A stretch of DNA of 64,000 nt from Flavobacterium sp. N502536 (lineage in GTDB: Bacteria > Bacteroidota > Bacteroidia > Flavobacteriales > Flavobacteriaceae), in contig NZ_CP110011.1 in NCBI RefSeq assembly GCF_025947345.1, positions 4,712,001 through 4,776,000 on the forward strand, read 5' to 3'. The translations under genes were made by a program, and so were the position numbers. Each line of letters starts with the position of its first letter. The first letter of the stretch is position 1. The notes below the pieces were generated by a model that was given only the letters and a program-made list of their open reading frames with translations, made no database searches and was not told where the DNA came from. This document shows positions 1-8,412 of the stretch, in pieces.

Positions 1-320
1 AAAAAAGAGGCTGTCCGAAAAGTAAGGACAGCCTTGTTTTTATAAATAATTTAAATTGAATTATAATCCAAAAGTAGTTTATTTGGTCGGCAAAAATTAT
101 ACGTCTTAATTCAACGCTGATTTGACAGATTCGCTATCGCGAAGACACTGATAAAAACGGATTCTAAAAATTAAAAAAACTTTTAAATGAGGAAAAAATC
201 TGTTTTTATTCGCGTTTTTACGAAGTAAATCTGTTTTATCCGCGTCGAACTAAAGTAGAGATTTTAAACAATAACATAATAAGAGGAAGTTCATACTTTT
301 CGGACAGCCCCTTCTCTTTT
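1..320. repeat. Bounded inverted-repeat element, MITE-like
   Basis: A 16-base sequence GGCTGTCCGAAAAGTA at 9-24 recurs in perfect inverted orientation at 294-309, bounding about 300 bases with no gene. The interior (about 103-250) is itself an imperfect inverted repeat, with CGCTGATTTGACAGATT-like sequence on the left and a diverged complement around 197-250. Terminal inverted repeats around a self-complementary, non-coding core are what a miniature inverted-repeat element looks like, and the termini resemble those of common Bacteroidota insertion sequences (recall, not a search). No transposase or clear target-site duplication is seen. Alternatively it is two terminators plus a degenerate flavobacterial intergenic repeat. 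Confidence 0.5.
9..40 (+). terminator. Intrinsic terminator for a gene left of the window
   Basis: The stem GGCTGTCC (9-16) pairs with GGACAGCC (26-33) across a 9-base loop and is followed by TTGTTTTT. On the plus strand this is a strong rho-independent terminator, presumably for a gene ending before base 1. Its left arm is also the left end of the larger inverted-repeat element. Confidence 0.6.
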
Positions 321-338
321 ACGATAGTTGCTTAAAAA

Positions 339-953
339 TTAAGCTTTCACTTTTCTTTTTACCGTACAACCAATTTCTTTGGTTTGCGTGATTGCCGGCT
401 TTTGATTGCTTTTTAATGCTGCAATTACATCTTCGGCATATTTTGTTTTTTCTGTTTTCGTTCCTTCCGGATCATTATCGATTGCTCCAACATACTCTAC
501 CACATTTCCTTTGGCGGTTTTAGAAACAATGAAAAGATGTGGCGTGCGCTTTGCACCGTACTGGTCGGTAATTTTCTGTCCGTCATCAAACAAATAAGGA
601 AATGGGTATTTTTTATCCTTCGCAAGCTCCTGCATTTTCTCAAAAGTATCCGCTTTAGAAGCTTCCGGATCATTCGGGTTAATTGCAATTACGGGATAAC
701 CCTGTGCTTTGAATTTTTTATCCAATTCAATTATTCTTTGCTCATACGCCACTGCATAAGGGCACGTATTACAGGTAAAAACAACGATGTATCCTTTGGC
801 TTTTGGAAAACTGGCAAAAGAAACTTCTTTTCCGTCTACATTCTTTAATTTGAAATCCGGAGCAGTCTCCCCGGCTTTAAGCGTTGTCGTCTGAGCCTGA
901 GAAAGCAAAAGACTAAACAAAAACAAAGTTACAGTGATAATAAACTTATTCAT
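339..953 (-). CDS. Secreted thioredoxin-family redoxin (AhpC/TSA-like)
   Basis: 204 residues. A signal peptide spans residues 1-20 (hydrophobic TVTLFLFSLLLSQAQ), so the protein acts in the periplasm. The mature part is a redoxin/AhpC-TSA thioredoxin fold: GETAPDFKLKNVDGKEV near residue 28, then CNTCP with C61 and C64 as the probable redox pair, followed by FDDGQKITDQYGAKRTPHLFI, where the cis-proline region TPH is clear. It likely reduces or oxidises thiols in envelope proteins, or removes peroxide; the substrate cannot be told. It lies 3 bases downstream of a TlpA-like gene on the same strand, so the two are almost certainly cotranscribed. Confidence 0.85.
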   Translation of the reverse strand: MNKFIITVTLFLFSLLLSQAQTTTLKAGETAPDFKLKNVDGKEVSFASFPKAKGYIVVFTCNTCPYAVAYEQRIIELDKKFKAQGYPVIAINPNDPEASKADTFEKMQELAKDKKYPFPYLFDDGQKITDQYGAKRTPHLFIVSKTAKGNVVEYVGAIDNDPEGTKTEKTKYAEDVIAALKSNQKPAITQTKEIGCTVKRKVKA

Positions 954-956
954 AAT

Positions 957-1436
957 TTACAGTTTTTTATATTCAGTTAATAATTGGTCATAGGTAAACT
1001 CAGATTCTATAAATTTTCTTTTATCCTCTTTAATGAATAATGTTGCCGGAATACTTCCCGACCAGTTCGGATCAATGCGGTCAATATACTCCTGCGGGCT
1101 GCTCTCATTTAATAGAAAAACTTCATTTTTCAGGCCTTTCCTTTTGACAAACGGAACTACAGCCGACTTTAATTTCGATTTAAAATCGACACTTACCAGT
1201 AAAACAGCTAATTTATCTGACTTATAATCGGCCTTTAACTTCTCAAAATGAGGTAGTTCTTTAATGCAGGGTGCACACCAGGTAGCCCAGAAATTAACGA
1301 CATAAGTACTGTCTTTTCCATTCTTAATTCTTTCGTTTAGCTGATCTATATTTAACAGCTTTACGTTTTGACTGTAACCACTTACGGAGAAAGCAAATAA
1401 AACAAGAATTCTTAAGAAGTTGGTTTTCATATTCAT
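957..1436 (-). CDS. TlpA/ResA-like periplasmic thioredoxin
   Basis: 159 residues with an N-terminal signal segment (about residues 5-22, ILVLFAFSVSGYSQ). The active site is WCAPC, with C54 and C57, inside VVNFWATWCAPCIKELPHF, the hallmark of TlpA/ResA-type disulfide reductases. A cis-proline context (SIPATLFI) follows near residue 131. The family supplies reducing power to envelope proteins, for example during cytochrome maturation; no partner is visible here. The start at 1436 gives MNMKTNF; the second Met (1430) is equally possible. It is the first gene of a two-gene unit with the redoxin at 339-953. Confidence 0.85.
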   Translation of the reverse strand: MNMKTNFLRILVLFAFSVSGYSQNVKLLNIDQLNERIKNGKDSTYVVNFWATWCAPCIKELPHFEKLKADYKSDKLAVLLVSVDFKSKLKSAVVPFVKRKGLKNEVFLLNESSPQEYIDRIDPNWSGSIPATLFIKEDKRKFIESEFTYDQLLTEYKKL

Positions 1437-1601
1437 TAGTGCTGTTTACATTTTTGCCTTACAAATATAAACCAATGAGAATTTACTTTTTGTTAATAAA
1501 AGTTTAATGATTACAGCAAAATTTTATTTTGGTCAAATTTACAAAGCTGTAAATTGTAACAAAATACTGAAAATTTCGTCATACCAAAAAAACAAAATCC
1601 T

Positions 1602-2030
1602 ATGGATACCAATCAGAATACCAGTGATTTAAAAGATTTCGAAGTCAATATCAGAATAAAACTTGCCTTTCTTTGGGCGGCGGTAACGTTGTGTTATTTG
1701 TATGGTGATTATTTTGAATTGTACCTGCCCGGAAAAACAGCCGGACTTGTAAGTGGTGACAATCTATTAAACAGTCCAATGAAACTACTTTCTGCAGCTA
1801 TTCTACTCGCTCTGCCTCCTCTAATGGTACTGTTCTCTATTTTTTTAAAGCCAAAAATAAACAGATTGCTCCATATTTTGTTTGGGATATTTTTTACTCT
1901 AATCATGCTGCTCATTGCGATTGGCTCGCTAACAGTATGGAAAAGTTTTTATGTTTTTCTGGCGCTGTTCGAAAGTGTCATTACGACAATAATTGTAGTT
2001 CTGGCGTGGAAGTGGCCCAGAAAAAACTAA
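1602..2030 (+). CDS. DUF6326 family integral membrane protein
   Basis: 142 residues. After a polar N-terminus (residues 1-18), four hydrophobic segments are visible: about 22-40 (LAFLWAAVTLCYLYGDYFELY), 60-82, 88-108 and 113-135. The motif LWAAVTLCYLYGDYFELYLPGK matches my recollection of the DUF6326 family of small inner-membrane proteins of unknown function. It is transcribed alone, divergently from the thioredoxin pair, and its 3' end faces the 3' end of the gene at 2055. No function can be assigned. Confidence 0.7.
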   Translation: MDTNQNTSDLKDFEVNIRIKLAFLWAAVTLCYLYGDYFELYLPGKTAGLVSGDNLLNSPMKLLSAAILLALPPLMVLFSIFLKPKINRLLHILFGIFFTLIMLLIAIGSLTVWKSFYVFLALFESVITTIIVVLAWKWPRKN

Positions 2031-2054
2031 TCGCAAAAAATTTTCTTAGCAGTA

Positions 2055-2453
2055 CTACTTTGCTGTTGTTATGTTTATATCGTTCACAAACAAAAGCGCT
2101 TCCATATTACTCATATTCGTCATCGATAATATGCCATTTTTATTTTCATTTACGCCATTCAATCTAAAACAAAACTCATCACCGTCCTTATCCATTAAGG
2201 TCAAAAATTCAGCACTATCATCTGAGTTATTCTGACAGCTGTTTGAAATCGTATAGCGGTACATCACTTTGAAGGTATTTTTGTCGTAGTTAAACACTTT
2301 TCCGTCTGCGGTAAATACCCATCTTGTATTTCTGTTTGCATCGGCAAACCAGGTTCCTACAATTCTTTTAGCCGAAGAATCCTGACTTGGGTTACTCCCG
2401 GAGATTACAGGGATTTGCAATAACAACAAAAAAATTAGTACTAACTTTTTCAT
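2055..2453 (-). CDS. Small secreted lipocalin-like protein, function unknown
   Basis: 132 residues with a signal peptide (KKLVLIFLLLLQIPVISG, residues 2-19). The mature protein begins with KRIVGTWFADANRNTRWVFTADGKVFNY. This 'GTW ... W.F..DG.V' pattern occurs in small lipocalin-like beta-barrel proteins of Bacteroidota that carry a Lipocalin_4 or DUF-type domain. Two cysteines (in SNSCQNN and DEFCFRL) could form a disulfide. It is convergent with the DUF6326 gene. The fold is inferred only from this short pattern and no ligand is suggested. Confidence 0.6.
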   Translation of the reverse strand: MKKLVLIFLLLLQIPVISGSNPSQDSSAKRIVGTWFADANRNTRWVFTADGKVFNYDKNTFKVMYRYTISNSCQNNSDDSAEFLTLMDKDGDEFCFRLNGVNENKNGILSMTNMSNMEALLFVNDINITTAK

Positions 2454-2508
2454 AATGTATAGGTTTTAGTCGTTTACTTTGCTGTCAAAATCACCCCGAA
2501 CCCCTTAC

Positions 2509-2826
2509 TTATCCCTGAGAAAAAAACTCCAGTTGTTTAAAAACCGGAATTAAAGACGCCCCTTTCTCCGATAGATTATATTCGATATGCAATGGTTTTA
2601 ACTGGATCACCTTTTTATCTAAAATTCCAAAATCCTCCAGTTCACGAAGTGCTGTCGCGATAGATTGTTTGTTGGCTCCTTTTATATCCCTTAAAAGTCC
2701 GTTGAAACGTAAAGGACCGCTAACCGCCAGTAAAAAAATCTGTGGTTTCCATTTGCCGGAGAGTAGTTTTAGAAGCCCCTGTGCAGGACATTCGGTCTCT
2801 GTTTCTGCTTTATTTTGTGTAGTCAT
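2509..2826 (-). CDS. HxlR-family winged-helix transcriptional regulator
   Basis: 105 residues, the usual length for the family. CPAQGLLKLLSGKWKPQIF near the N-terminus is the HxlR signature: a conserved cysteine (C13), then a GKW motif and a winged helix with SIATALRELEDFGILDKK as recognition helix and start of the wing. Family members sense thiol stress or small electrophiles and usually control a divergent neighbour. Here the divergent neighbour is the DsbA-family gene at 2924, with 97 bases between the starts, so that gene is the obvious candidate target. C13 may be the sensing thiol (inference). Confidence 0.9.
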   Translation of the reverse strand: MTTQNKAETETECPAQGLLKLLSGKWKPQIFLLAVSGPLRFNGLLRDIKGANKQSIATALRELEDFGILDKKVIQLKPLHIEYNLSEKGASLIPVFKQLEFFSQG

Positions 2827-2923
2827 ATTTTTTAGACTAATTGACTTGTGATTATAGATGGACGAACTTTACAGTAAAATTATAAAAATTTAAAATTGAA
2901 GCGTAAATTTAAAACAGTTATTT

Positions 2924-3916
2924 ATGAAAAGGCTGTCGCTATTACTAATTCTGATTTGCAGTACAAACTGTCAATCGCAAATAAATTCAAAAATGAGTAC
3001 AAGCAAAACAAATCCCCTATTATGTGATCCCGAAACCGGAACCTGCGAAATGCCCGCTAATGAAAAAACATATGAAAATAGCACCATTCCAACAGAGAAT
3101 AAACCTGTAAAAATTATTTATTACACAGATCCGATCTGTTCTTCCTGCTGGGGAATTGAGCCTCAATTGAGAAAATTAAAACTCGAATACGGTGCCTATA
3201 TTGATATTGATTACAGAATGGGCGGCTTACTTCCGGATTGGTCCTACAATAGCGGTGGAATAAATAAACCTGCAGATGTGGCCCATCACTGGGATGCCGC
3301 AAGTATACATTACGAAATGCCGATCGACGGAAATGTATGGATTGAAGATCCGCTTGATTCTTCTTATCCCTCCTGTATTGCAATGAAAGCTGCACAAATT
3401 CAGGACAAAGACAAAGCTGTAAAGTTCATGCGAATTTTAAGAGAACAGTTGTATCTCGAAAAGAAAAACATCGCGAAATGGGAAAACATTTCTGAAGCTG
3501 CCAGTCTTGTCGGACTCGATACAAAAAAGTTAAAATCAGACTATGAAGGGGATGCCCAAATTCTTTTTCAGGAAGACCTGAATTATGCAAGAACCCTTGG
3601 CGTAAGAGGCTTTCCTACCCTGTTTTTCTCTGACGGAACGAACAACCAGTTAACGGTTTACGGCTCTAAACCTTATGCTTCTTATGAAAATGCGCTGTTA
3701 GCCTTGTATCCTGAAGCCAAAAAGAAAAAAATTGCAAGTGAAAATCCATTATCTCTTTTTGAAATTTATCCAACTCTTGCTCCAAAGGAATATGCCGTTC
3801 TATTAGACATTTCGCTTTCCGAAGCAAAAGAAATCTTAGAAAATTTATTTGAAAAAGGAGCATTGAATAAGAAATCTATCAAAAACGGTGTTCTCTACAG
3901 TCCCAATAAAAACTAA
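2924..3916 (+). CDS. DsbA-family protein resembling the SpxH/YjbH (FrnE-like) group
   Basis: 330 residues. Residues 62-78 read VKIIYYTDPICSSCWGI, giving a C72-S-S-C75 active site in a DsbA-type thioredoxin fold, with cis-proline context GVRGFPTLFF near residue 230. The 'TDP.CS.CWG.EP' start and the following long helical insertion match the SpxH/YjbH (ClpXP adaptor) and FrnE-like group of Bacteroidota. The N-terminus is hydrophobic with two cysteines (C12, C16), so it may be exported or a lipoprotein; the lipobox is not canonical. Residues 34-41 add a CDPETGTC pair. It is divergent from the HxlR regulator, fitting a thiol-stress pair. Confidence 0.8.
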   Translation: MKRLSLLLILICSTNCQSQINSKMSTSKTNPLLCDPETGTCEMPANEKTYENSTIPTENKPVKIIYYTDPICSSCWGIEPQLRKLKLEYGAYIDIDYRMGGLLPDWSYNSGGINKPADVAHHWDAASIHYEMPIDGNVWIEDPLDSSYPSCIAMKAAQIQDKDKAVKFMRILREQLYLEKKNIAKWENISEAASLVGLDTKKLKSDYEGDAQILFQEDLNYARTLGVRGFPTLFFSDGTNNQLTVYGSKPYASYENALLALYPEAKKKKIASENPLSLFEIYPTLAPKEYAVLLDISLSEAKEILENLFEKGALNKKSIKNGVLYSPNKN

Positions 3917-4028
3917 TAATCCGGATGAGGACGATGATCGGAATAAACACTTAAGACAGATCTCACAGGCTTTTCTTTTCCGACCTAAATCGTGAAAAAC
4001 TCTAAAAATTTTGCCAAATATATCCCAT

Positions 4029-4062
4029 AACCGTTAAGAAATTAAACTTAACGGTTATTTTT
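4029..4062 (+). terminator. Intrinsic terminator downstream of the DsbA-family gene
   Basis: AACCGTTAAG (4029-4038) pairs with CTTAACGGTT (4047-4056) across an 8-base loop and is followed by ATTTTTG. It lies about 110 bases after the stop at 3916. The rest of the gap 3917-4403 holds no convincing ORF; a small hairpin CTTGTT/AACAAG sits at 4280-4296, and the promoter of the next gene must lie in 4150-4400. Confidence 0.75.
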
Positions 4063-4403
4063 GTAAATTAACAACTGGAATGAAATTGTATAATAAAAAA
4101 ACAAAACTATATAATTGTAGTAAACAGAATTGCAGTAATTTTAAAACATTGGTTATTGTCATATAAAATAGACTTGAGCGCACTATTTTAGCCATTATGT
4201 CACAATTTCCTTATGGTTCTTGTATAATTATAAAATTTTGCTAAATGATGGTCACGCTTATAATCTGGCAGGATTTTCGCTTGTTTTTTGAACAAGTATT
4301 TGCAGGAGTCTTTTTTGACGGCAATTGAAATAAAAACAAAACGGATAGTGAAATCTATCTGAATAAATAATAAACAAGTTTAATTAAATAAATTAGTATA
4401 ATC

Positions 4404-4673
4404 ATGGAAAAATTAAATTTTATAGATCCTCTATTACACGGAATTACCCCAAAACCAGCCTCTAAGCTTTCTGTAAAAAATTTGATTTTCGCAGGTGTAG
4501 GAACACTTATAGCTGGTGCCCTTTTAAAAAAAGCAGGACAGAATAAAACCGCTGCCGTTGTGGGAAGCCTTGCCGTACCCTTATTAGCAACAGCTTGTTA
4601 CAAACAAATATCAAAAACTACAAAAGCTAAAAGAGACCGCAACGTAAGCAGCGGTATCGAATACAATCATTAG
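4404..4673 (+). CDS. Small hypothetical protein with hydrophobic stretches
   Basis: 89 residues. Residues about 25-41 (LIFAGVGTLIAGALLKK) and 50-66 (AAVVGSLAVPLLATACY) are hydrophobic, separated by the polar AGQNKT, so it may be a two-helix membrane hairpin. The C-terminus is basic then polar (KTTKAKRDRN). It is flanked by a 487-base gap upstream and a clear terminator downstream, so it is monocistronic. I do not recognise a family. Its codon use looks like that of its neighbours, which supports it being real. Confidence 0.6.
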   Translation: MEKLNFIDPLLHGITPKPASKLSVKNLIFAGVGTLIAGALLKKAGQNKTAAVVGSLAVPLLATACYKQISKTTKAKRDRNVSSGIEYNH

Positions 4674-4741
4674 GTCTTTTTTGTTTCAGGTTTCAATCCT
4701 GAAAACGAGCGGACTTATTTCAAAATTGATCAAAAATAGTT

Positions 4742-4811
4742 TAGCCTCAAATTTATGAATATGGTACTGCACCCTCAGACCATTCTTCATGAATTTGAGG
4801 CTTTTTTTTTC
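4742..4811 (+). terminator. Large hairpin terminator, possibly bidirectional
   Basis: TAGCCTCAAATTTATGAAT at the left pairs with CTTCATGAATTTGAGGCT at the right with minor mismatches, followed by a run of nine T. It ends transcription of the gene at 4404. The stem also lies just after the stop of the minus-strand gene at 4822 and could serve that gene too, although the minus-side T tract is weaker. Confidence 0.75.
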
Positions 4812-4821
4812 CTTAGAAATT

Positions 4822-5196
4822 CTAATGCAAATTAATATTCCCTTCCACCCAGTTTAGTGCTTTATTGAAGGATTCTCTTTTAAAACCCTGAAATTCGCCC
4901 GGAACGATAGCACTAAATCCATTAGCAAAGGAAATAACCACTTCCGAATCTGAAATGATGGCGGCTCTATTCCACTTTCCAAGAGGTTTTAAGCCTAGTA
5001 AAGCATTTTCCAGCCATGTACCCGATGAAAAAATTTCGCTATCCGTATCCAGTACCAGCAAAAAATTAATTTCGTTGGTTTGTTTTACTAATTGCTCCAC
5101 GGCTGGAATCACTACATTTAAAAAATCTTCTGTTGTGAGCTCCGCCAAGGCCCGAAAAGCAACTATATTGTCTGTTGTATCAATTTGATGTATCAT
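4822..5196 (-). CDS. STAS/SEC14-like (SpoIIAA-like) domain protein
   Basis: 124 residues, cytosolic with no signal. Sequence features such as IVAFRALAELTTEDFLNVVIPAVEQLV, then LLVLDTD, and PLGKWNRAAIISDSEVVISFANGFS match the SpoIIAA-like (STAS/SEC14) family, whose members are small alpha/beta proteins of mostly unknown role, perhaps membrane- or lipid-associated regulators. The length fits the whole domain (usually about 120 residues). It is transcribed alone; its only close neighbour is the shared terminator at 4742-4811. No partner kinase or sigma factor is nearby. Confidence 0.7.
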   Translation of the reverse strand: MIHQIDTTDNIVAFRALAELTTEDFLNVVIPAVEQLVKQTNEINFLLVLDTDSEIFSSGTWLENALLGLKPLGKWNRAAIISDSEVVISFANGFSAIVPGEFQGFKRESFNKALNWVEGNINLH

Positions 5197-5494
5197 AATA
5201 TTTTATTTGAATAGTTATTAATCCTGACTTATTATCTTTCCCACATCTGAATAAGAGATCTTTCCAAAAATACGTATAGCTTACACTTCAAATGGTATCT
5301 TCTTTCCTTGCTTTTATATCGTTTCCAAAAGACGAAAACATCCTAAACAACAAAGATACAAAGGTTTACAAATCGAATTACAATTTAAACCCCAAAACCT
5401 TCATGGCTCATATCCTTAATATTTAGCATCCGCAAAACTTTGCACTTTGCAATTAAAATTCATTAAATTTATAATCATTTTCAATGCTAAACTT

Positions 5495-5869
5495 ATGGAA
5501 ACAAAAGACGGAAGAATAGCAGTCTATGCCAAAACCCGAAAAGAATGGCGTGATTGGCTGCAGGAAAACAGTCAGATCGAAAAATCAGTCTGGTTGATTT
5601 TATACCACAAAAAAAGTAAAACGGAAAGTGTAAATCTGATCGAAGCTACTGAAGAAGCTTTGTGTTTTGGCTGGATTGACAGTTTGTGCAAAAAAAGGGA
5701 TCCCGAGAGTTATTATTTGACATTTACACCGAGAAATCCTAAAAAAAGCAAATGGAGTCAGCCCAATAAAGACCGGGCAGAAAGAATGATCGCAGAAGGT
5801 TTAATGACCCAATACGGTCAGCTTTGCATTGATCTCGCCAAGCAAAATGGGAAGTGGGAATCGGTTTAA
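5495..5869 (+). CDS. YdeI/OmpD-associated family protein, C-terminally short
   Basis: The frame is open from 5447, but I chose the ATG at 5495 because the family match begins there (METKDGRIAVYAKTRKEWRDWL). Signature stretches are IEKSVWLILYHKKS, EATEEALCFGWIDSL and YYLTFTPRNPKKSKWS, typical of the YdeI-like family. These proteins are usually about 190 residues; this one stops after 124, just past AKQNGKWESV, so the C-terminal region seems to be missing. No continuation is obvious in the bases after the stop. It may be a naturally short version or a decayed end. The molecular function of the family is not established. Confidence 0.7.
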   Translation: METKDGRIAVYAKTRKEWRDWLQENSQIEKSVWLILYHKKSKTESVNLIEATEEALCFGWIDSLCKKRDPESYYLTFTPRNPKKSKWSQPNKDRAERMIAEGLMTQYGQLCIDLAKQNGKWESV

Positions 5870-6048
5870 AAAGATAAATACTCCATTAAATTATGATTAA
5901 CAAAATTAGGTCTTAAAACCTAATAAACAACTGTACAACAATACCTTGTACATTATTACTCCTAATCCGTATTTTTAAATTCAATTTCATTTGTAAATTT
6001 ATAATTCACAAAAAACAATGCCATTTCAGAACATTAAAAAATTGAATT

Positions 6049-7218
6049 TTGAAAAAACACCTTGTATTCACTGCGATTCTGGCCAGTAGTTTTGCCGCCC
6101 ATGCCCAAAATAAAATCATCACGGTTACCAACCCTCTGCCCCTGGACCGTGAATTTGAAACAATCGAACTGACCCCAAAAATCCTCGGTTTCCCTACCGG
6201 AACCAAACTCGAAAATTACATTATTAAAGAGATCGGCAGCAATACACTCTTAACCACTCAGGCGGTCGACAACGACGGTGACGGGACAATGGATCTTTTG
6301 TTGTTTCAGCCCGAAATAAAGGCTTCCTCTCATAAAGATTTTGAAATTTTAGTATCGGAGAATCCTCCAAAAGAAACAACAGTCAATTGTTACTCGAGAT
6401 TTGTTCCGGAACGAACAGATGATTATGCCTGGGAAAATAACAAAGTCGCTTTCAGAACGTATGGTCCGGTCGCCCAAAAAATGGTGGAAGACCAAATTCC
6501 CGGTGGAACGCTGACCAGCGGAATCGATGCCTGGCTCAAAAGGGTTGACTACCCCATTATTAACAAATGGTACGAAAAAGCAACTAACGGAACCGGAACG
6601 TATCACAAAGATACTGGCGAAGGTTTAGACAATTTTCACGTAGGTGACAGCCGTGGTGTAGGCGGAATTGCAGTTAAAGTTGATGACAAATACTATTTTT
6701 CTAAAAACTTCATCCGCTGGAAAACCATTACTACCGGCCCCATCAGAACCAGTTTTACACTGACTTATGCCAATTGGGATGCAAAAGGCAACAAAATTAC
6801 CGAATCGAAACTCATTAGTCTGGATTACGGAAGTTATCTTTCCCGCTTTGAAATTAGTATTACAGGAACAAAATCTGTGGCAGCAGGACTAACGCTACAC
6901 GACAAAAAAGGAACAATAGGAACCAATATTAAAGAAGGCTGGATAAGCTATTGGGAGCCCATTGACGATTCTGAAATCGGAACCGGAATTGTGGCACCAA
7001 AAAATACTTTATTAAGTTTTGACCACTATGTTACCGATAAAAAAGATCTGAGTAATCTTTACGGAAATATCCAAGTAAAAAACAACAAAACGATTTACTA
7101 CACAGGTTTTGGATGGAAAAAAGGAAGCCCCTTTCAGACTAAAAAAGACTGGGAAGCTTATTTAACTTCGTTCGCTAAAAAAATAAATAACCCTCTTTTG
7201 GTAAAGATCAAAAAGTAA
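6049..7218 (+). CDS. Secreted DUF4861 family protein
   Basis: 389 residues starting at a TTG codon: the only nearby ATG (6018) is out of frame and the TTG gives a clean signal peptide (KKHLVFTAILASSFAAHAQ, residues 2-20). The mature part begins IITVTNPLPLDREFETIEL and includes YHKDTGEGLDNFHVGDSRGVGG around residues 184-207, characteristic of DUF4861 proteins, which are frequent in uronic-acid PULs. The molecular role is unsettled; an enzyme acting on unsaturated uronyl oligosaccharides is a fair guess. It is followed by a strong terminator and lies convergent to the LacI gene. A second DUF4861 protein is encoded in the pectin locus at 43322. Confidence 0.75.
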   Translation: MKKHLVFTAILASSFAAHAQNKIITVTNPLPLDREFETIELTPKILGFPTGTKLENYIIKEIGSNTLLTTQAVDNDGDGTMDLLLFQPEIKASSHKDFEILVSENPPKETTVNCYSRFVPERTDDYAWENNKVAFRTYGPVAQKMVEDQIPGGTLTSGIDAWLKRVDYPIINKWYEKATNGTGTYHKDTGEGLDNFHVGDSRGVGGIAVKVDDKYYFSKNFIRWKTITTGPIRTSFTLTYANWDAKGNKITESKLISLDYGSYLSRFEISITGTKSVAAGLTLHDKKGTIGTNIKEGWISYWEPIDDSEIGTGIVAPKNTLLSFDHYVTDKKDLSNLYGNIQVKNNKTIYYTGFGWKKGSPFQTKKDWEAYLTSFAKKINNPLLVKIKK

Positions 7219-7247
7219 TTTTTGGTTAAGCCTTTAACCTTTTTTTC

Positions 7248-7284
7248 AAACCCGACAGGTTTCAAAAACCTGTCGGGTTTATTA
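7248..7284. terminator. Flavobacterial hairpin terminator (CCCGACAGGTTT type)
   Basis: AAACCCGACAGGTT (7248-7261) pairs perfectly with AACCTGTCGGGTTT (7267-7280). It lies between the convergent DUF4861 gene and the LacI gene and probably stops both. Nearly the same hairpin recurs at 40460-40490. Confidence 0.8.
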
Positions 7285-7308
7285 ATTAAAAAATCTACAG
7301 AACCGATT

Positions 7309-8352
7309 TTAAAAACCTCTCCTATTTGCCGGAAAATAGTTTTCTTTTAAAATAACATCCAGCGGAATATAATGCATATCTTCTACCGTTTCCTGCAAAA
7401 CTAATTTTTTATACAAATAGTGAATCCCCATATAACCCTGCTCTTCCGGTCTTTGATTGATTAAAAAATCAATTACCCCTTTGTTCAGGTATTCGATATT
7501 TTCTTTCAGTAAATCATAACCAATAATACGGATGCCTTTTATATGGTTCTCTTCTAAAAATCGGGCAACGATATAGGCTCTTGAATTTGGTACAAAAACA
7601 CTGTTAACACCTGCAAACATTTCCAAATTCAATTGATCGATTCCGGAATCTTTAATGGTTACTTCTGAAAATTTAAAATTCTTAAGATGCTCCTGATCTT
7701 TAAAAAACGAATGAAATCCGGCAATACGCTGCAAATAAACCGAGGTACTTTCAATCTCTCTGGTAATCTTAAAGACCAAAACCTGTCTTTCATTTTTTAC
7801 CGCAAAACTAATCAGTCTTCCTGCTAGATAACCACTCTGAAAAGCATGCTGCCCAATATAAGCATGAGCGGTATCCGAATCAATATTAGAGTCAATCATC
7901 ACCAAGGGAATATTGGTTCTTTTATATTCTTTCAGGAACTGAACAGACTCTTCATAGAAAATAGGCGCAAACAATAATCCGTCGCATTCAAAATCAAGTA
8001 CTTTTTTGACAGCCTCTTTGAAAGAGGCTGTATTAAAATCATAAAAGAAATAATCCAGCACAATGCCGAATTTACCAAACTCTATTGCTGCCTTTTCGAT
8101 ACCTTCAATCTGGCTTTTCCAGTATTCTAAATTTTCATACTGAGGTAAAAATACTGCAAAATGAAACTTTTTATTCAACGCCAGATTACTGGCCAGAATG
8201 TTTCGTTTGTAGCCATACTCCTCGATAATAGCATTTACTTTATCTACATTTTCCTGAGCTACCTGCCCACGATTATGGATAATTCTGTCAACAGTTCCGG
8301 GGGAAACGTTAGCCAGTTCCGCGATTTTTTTTATAGTTATGATATTGCTGAT
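7309..8352 (-). CDS. LacI-family regulator without a canonical start codon
   Basis: The annotated-looking start (TTG at 8178) would leave out the DNA-binding domain. Upstream in the same frame the sequence encodes TIKKIAELANVSPGTVDRII then HNRGQVAQENVDKV, a textbook LacI helix-turn-helix, reaching back to about 8352. The frame is closed by TGA at 8377-8379, and no ATG, GTG or TTG lies between that stop and the HTH, only ATC, ATA and similar codons. With the HTH the protein is about 345 residues, normal for LacI. The C-terminal part is a periplasmic-binding-protein-like sensor (HFAVFLPQYENLEYWKSQIEGIEKA split over its first strands). It is divergent from the yhcH-uxuB-uxuA operon and probably controls it. 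Coordinates of the start are uncertain. Confidence 0.75.
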   Translation of the reverse strand: MSNIITIKKIAELANVSPGTVDRIIHNRGQVAQENVDKVNAIIEEYGYKRNILASNLALNKKFHFAVFLPQYENLEYWKSQIEGIEKAAIEFGKFGIVLDYFFYDFNTASFKEAVKKVLDFECDGLLFAPIFYEESVQFLKEYKRTNIPLVMIDSNIDSDTAHAYIGQHAFQSGYLAGRLISFAVKNERQVLVFKITREIESTSVYLQRIAGFHSFFKDQEHLKNFKFSEVTIKDSGIDQLNLEMFAGVNSVFVPNSRAYIVARFLEENHIKGIRIIGYDLLKENIEYLNKGVIDFLINQRPEEQGYMGIHYLYKKLVLQETVEDMHYIPLDVILKENYFPANRRGF

Positions 8353-8412
8353 TTTTAAGTTAAATGATTTTACGAATCACTTTAAATTATTATTTTTTTT
8401 ATCAAAAACGAG

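Noticed and set aside
5447..5494. N-terminal extension of the YdeI-like gene
   Set aside because: The extra residues are hydrophobic and low in family similarity; the match starts at the ATG at 5495.
7309..8178. LacI-like protein starting at the TTG at 8178
   Set aside because: This start would remove the whole helix-turn-helix, which is clearly encoded upstream in the same frame. I extended the feature to about 8352 instead.
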